From: Norana najaformis
Lineage: Eukaryota > Annelida > Clitellata > Crassiclitellata > Hormogastridae
Direction: 5' to 3'
Length of the DNA: 64,000 nt
Assembly: GCA_964023275.1 (NCBI GenBank)
Contig: OZ029916.1
Coordinates: 16,496,893-16,560,892, forward strand
Under the pieces are notes generated by a model. That model did not search any database, was not told where the DNA came from, and saw nothing but the letters and a program-made list of their open reading frames with translations. Below, in pieces: positions 60,100 through 64,000 of the stretch; the stretch's first letter is position 1, and each line of letters begins with the position of its first letter. Made by a program: the position numbers and the translations under genes.

Positions 60100-62030
60100 A
60101 TGCTACCTAAGAAGTTCCGGATGCTAGAGGTTATGCAAACTACTAGAAATGGCTGAAAGCGAAATGTCCTTGATTATAGGAGACTTTAGCTACCATATTG
60201 AATGGAAAAATTAGATGGAGTGAGAGAAAAAGATAGAATTTTCAGAGATTTTATTCGTGTCAGCTTTACGCAGCAGCATCTCATGGTACCTACCGAAGGG
60301 GGAACATTTCGACTCAGTGATAACATCTGATGAAAATATAGCAGAGAATGGGAGCATGGGGGAGCATTATAGTTCTAGTGAGCATTAGAGAGTCAGATGG
60401 GAATTAGTTACGGAGCAGATCCAGGAAGTCAAAGCTTAAAACAAAATTTACAACTTCTTCAAAGCAGACTATAAATTAGTAAGGAAAAGGTTGAAAGACA
60501 AGGATTTAGATGGTAGATTTAAGGGTGTGGGAGTTAATGAGGCTTGGAAAAACTTCACAGAAGTCATGAGAGAGGTTACTGAAGAAAACATACCTAAGCA
60601 AAAAGACTCAACAGATCTTGGGTAACACGAGAGGTTAAAAAAGAGAAGGGCAAACAACAAAGCATGAAAGAATTTTCAGAAGTTAAAAAAGGAATCAAAA
60701 ACTGGACTGGACCATGAGAATACTGTAAAACTTGAGAAATTAATAATCTCGTATGTGAATAAAATGAACCTAAACAACAAAGCAAGCAAGGAGGTAATAG
60801 AAAGTTTTGAGAAGCAGTTATCAAGGAATGTAAAAGAAGATAGCAAGACTTTTTCTAAGTATGTTAGCAGCAAGCAGAAATGGAAAAAATAGTTTGTTCA
60901 TTGAAAAGGATAAGGGATATGGAAAAGTCATTGTGGATGATGATATGAAAGCTGTTGAAGTACTCAGTTGATATCTCCACTCAGTATTTGCGTTTGAAGA
61001 ACTAGGAAACATCCCTGAGCCCAACAAAAACTTTGTATGCAGCGTTGGAAAGGTATTGTCACAGATTTGTTTACTAAGGAAAATGTGGTGGAACAACTGT
61101 AAAGGTTGAAAACTGACAATAGTCCAGGTGTAGGTGAACTACATCTGAGATTTTTACATGAAGTGAGAGAATAAATCGAAGATGTATTAGCACAGATCTT
61201 CAATGTCTCAACAAAGACTGGGGAGGCACCACAGGAATGCAGAGATACGCTCAAAATGCCATTAGAACCATGTAACTATAGACCAGTCCTTTTAACCACT
61301 GTTGTGTGCAAGGTCATGGAGAGAATAGTTAAGGACAGTATAGTGGAGCACTTGAATGAATGAATATGATATAATAAATGGCAGTCAACATGAATTTACA
61401 AAAGGTCGTTCGTGTTTGACAAGTCTGTTAGACTTATTTGAAGAGGGTTATAAATCGATGAATGTGGACGTAGTTTGTCTAGATTTTCCCAGGCGTTTGA
61501 CAAAGTACCTCATGTAAGCCTGGTAAACAAGTTGCAAGCATTTGGGATTAGTGAGAGGGAGTTGGCATGGATTCAAAGCTGGTTATGAGACAGAAGGCAA
61601 AAGGTGAGCGCAGGAGACAAATATTCTGGTTGGACAAGAGTGATATGCGGAGTGCCATATGGACCAGTGCTTGGGCCATTGCTGTTCATAATTTTTTTAT
61701 TAATGGCATAGATGGTGGAATTTTATCCCAAATTTTTAAGTTTGCCAATGATACAAAGCCGTGGAGAGCATTGGGTGATGAAGAAGTAATGGAGATATTA
61801 CGAGAGGATCTAAGAGGAATGTACAAAGGGTCAACATGACCGGCAGATGCTTTTTAATTCAAAAATGATCGGTAATGAATATGAGAAAGAGAAGTGAAGA
61901 GTTTTCCTATGAAATGTTGGGGGTAAGTTATTGAAATTTAGTGAGAAAGAAAGGGACCTGCATGAGAGTGCAAAACCTTCAAGGCAATGTGCTGATCTAA
62001 GGAATGTCGAATGGCCTCCTCTAGGTTAGG
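60100..62030 (+). pseudogene. Decayed CR1/L2-like LINE (endonuclease end, reverse transcriptase)
   Basis: Broken frames in order show IIGDFSYHIEW (end of the endonuclease), a linker with NIPKQKD, then RT blocks: CNYRPVLLTTVVCKVMERIV, DFPRRLTK-type region near 61,480, GVPYGPVLGPLL near 61,655 and FANDTKPWRALGDEEVMEIL at 61,741. Many stops and shifts interrupt it. The catalytic F-A-D-D box reads FAND, so the first Asp is lost. The longest surviving frame is 61,567-61,839. It is an inactive retrotransposon copy. Confidence 0.75.
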
Positions 62031-62370
62031 TCCAGTGACATATTAATCCGGGATTACGTAAGTGAACTGTGATTTCGCTTCGAAGCAACAACTAATTGAT
62101 GCGCTGTCTGCGTTCTATTAATGACTCTGTAGAATTCTTAAGATTGGATAATATACGCTCTTGAAAGCCAAAATACTTACATCCATCAAGATACACGCAA
62201 GATATACTGCACTAAAGGAACGGATTCGATTCCAGATCCTTTTTAACTTGGCCGATCGGGGCTGGTAGACATTGTCCAGTCATACAAGAGAGTTGTTTGT
62301 TTAAGTACTTAGTGAGACGGATCCCTGCTCACCACGCTTTGCTGCCTACGAGGGTTTGCATGTGCCTAGC

Positions 62371-62448
62371 ATTCGCACATTGATTCGAACTCATCGAGCT
62401 TTCTCAGGCATTGCACTTTCCTCTTGGAACAGTCTTCCTCTCAGTTAG
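62371..62448 (+). mobile_element. LINE ORF2 C-terminus relic
   Basis: The open stretch HRAFSGIALSSWNSLPLS ends at TAG. WNSLPL after a small-residue block is the usual end of CR1/L2-type ORF2. It may belong to the LINE at 60,100-62,030 or to a separate insertion. Confidence 0.5.
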
Positions 62449-62634
62449 CGACTGTCAATGAGAAAATCCTCACAGAGGCTTTCCAGATCTGAGAAAAACA
62501 AAACCACGATCGAAGAGAATGGTTTTGAAAAGATGACGGAGAAGAAGAATCTACAAGTTTTGTCCATAGGTTAAACTTCTTTGGGTTAGCAACCCTAACT
62601 GCATATTACATACAAATATATTACTTTCTTCAGT

Positions 62635-62762
62635 GTATAAGCTGACACTTAGCGCTGCATGTGGCTGCAGTCAGCGAATGACTGTAGGCTACATGTACAG
62701 CGCCCTTTTTTCGGCCTCGGCTGTACTGCGGCGCTCTATAAATCGTCTCATTATTATTATGC
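62635..62762 (+). mobile_element. SINE-like element, partner of 44,945-45,060
   Basis: It shares CAGTCAGCGAATGACTGTAG, CTACATGTACAGCGCC and GGCGCTCTATAAATCGTCTC with the minus-strand copy in the Kir intron, and ends in ATTATTATTAT. Confidence 0.55.
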
Positions 62763-62899
62763 AGTATCAGTATACTGTACATAACGTTAATCATAATCCA
62801 CATATTCTTAAGCCACATGTGTATTAAATCAAGCGATATATGAGGCGCCTATGGAGAATCTCAGATGGCGCTATATAATTGTTTTGATACACATCTCTT

Positions 62900-63085
62900 T
62901 AATATTATTTCTGTTTTAACTAAGCGCCGAGTTTCTAATGACTAAGTATCAGTCGATGGCGCTGAGCAATTGTGAGTGAAGGTCCCTTGCTCAAGGTCCC
63001 AACACAGCAACCATCTCAGAGGAGGAGACTCGAACCCGTACACTCCGCGTTACAAGACGAGCTACTTAGGCCCTCAGTAACTAAG
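62900..63085 (-). mobile_element. tRNA-derived SINE
   Basis: The minus strand begins with TAAGTAGCTCGTCTTGTAAC (A-box region) and GGGTTCGAGTCTCC (B box, 63,025-63,037 on +). A ~100-bp body and a tail containing GGCGCTTAGTTAAAAC follow. Confidence 0.55.
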
Positions 63086-63304
63086 ATAAGGTTATGCCAC
63101 AAACTGTAACAGCGTTTCATTCGTTTCACTGGCGGACCAAGGGGGCTCATCTGGCCCACCATCTGAGATTTACCCTATGAGTCTCTACAGGCACCGAACA
63201 CAAATAGCTCTACTAATTATGATGAGCCTCAGTCAGCGAGTTGACCCTCTGCAGTTAAGGTTAATTACAGCCCGGGAATGTAAACCTTATATAAACATAT
63301 TAAA

Positions 63305-63424
<120 letters not shown>

Positions 63425-63775
63425 CTTTCATCTAGGTCAGTTGAAACTCAGCGAGGTTGAGCCAGAAGCTGTCATTTAGTCACACTATTATTAGCACAGT
63501 GCAATCGATACCTAAAGCTGGAACATTATGACCTACATATGCGATTTAATAGCTATGCTAATCTTTTTCTAGTTTCCTTGTCTAGTAACGGCTGTATACG
63601 CTGACTATTCCTAGTGCTACTGAATGATCGCATTGAATACACTGAATGAAAAATGATTCAAGCTGAGGCTTTAATGCGGCTATAGAAAAACGTGTAATAG
63701 GCATACAGTGATATAGTGCCCATATGTACAACGACAATAATTAATTATCCTTTGTCAACTGCAGGTTGAAATCAA

Positions 63776-63777
<2 letters not shown>

Positions 63778-63822
<45 letters not shown>
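63778..63822. repeat. (GACA)n microsatellite
   Basis: About 11 GACA units in a row. Confidence 0.95.
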
Positions 63823-63940
63823 GGCAGAGGCAGATGTTTCCGCGTTTTTGTAGCAATTATTATTATCATTTTCTTTTATCCACGAGGTATATATGATCCA
63901 TCAGGATTTAAAAAATTGTCCGGTGAAAATGATAAATTAC

Positions 63941-64000
63941 ACTGGCCAACAGAACAATTTTTTTTTCTTGTTGCCTTCGGTTTTAGACCTGTTCTTGGGG
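63941..64000 (+). mobile_element. Terminus of a transposon related to the 27,795-29,190 insert
   Basis: CACTGGCCAACAGAACAATT then a T-run, TTGCC and TTCGGTTTTAG resemble the left edge of the block B insert (CACTGGTCAACAAATTTT, a T-run, then GCTTCCGAAGAAAC). The rest lies beyond the window. Confidence 0.35.

Overview
This is animal nuclear DNA with no bacterial or viral gene organisation. The genes are split into many short exons with GT-AG introns, they encode animal transporter and channel families, and the rest is dense with microsatellites, LINE fragments and tRNA-derived SINEs. A marine invertebrate is my best guess. I cannot name the phylum from this window.

Left and centre (1-39,320): a tandem array of SLC17-family anion transporter genes (sialin/VGLUT/NPT superfamily) on the + strand. 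Copy 0 is cut by the window start, so only its last three exons are present (521-2,230). Copy 1 (8,695-18,709) and copy 2 (27,661-38,131) each have ten coding exons whose splice phases join perfectly, giving predicted proteins of 525 and 523 aa. Copies 1 and 2 sit in two blocks (about 5,290-21,150 and 26,025-39,320) that match in introns and flanks as well as exons, so the duplication is young. Each block has since gained its own insertions or deletions. These include two members of one transposon family in opposite orientation, one per block. Between the blocks lies a 2.9-kb satellite of CAGATC plus TTC units that is open in all six frames. On the minus strand it is fused in frame to the C-terminus of a LINE reverse transcriptase.

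Right (42,515-54,231): an inwardly rectifying K+ channel (Kir) gene on the minus strand, convergent with SLC17 copy 2, with four coding exons and a predicted 535 aa. Its core is closest to the Kir1/Kir4-type branch. It has a long Ser/Asp-rich N-terminus and a Gln at the pore position that controls rectification. Its introns carry a (CCTG)n tract in the sense strand next to a splice donor, a 36-bp minisatellite, a possible inverted-repeat transposon and a 1.1-kb (GAAT)n field.

Far right (54,232-64,000): no recognised gene. It holds a decayed CR1/L2-like LINE (60,100-62,030), LINE tails, SINEs, copies of a dispersed 130-150-bp repeat, long (TA)n tracts, and at the extreme end what looks like the terminus of another transposon.

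The genes look like ordinary solute transport and membrane excitability genes. I see no multi-gene novel system. The most interesting items are the loss of the TM4 acidic residues in the SLC17 copies, the LINE-seeded six-frame-open satellite, the CCTG expansion in the channel gene and the paired insertion record of the two duplicated blocks.
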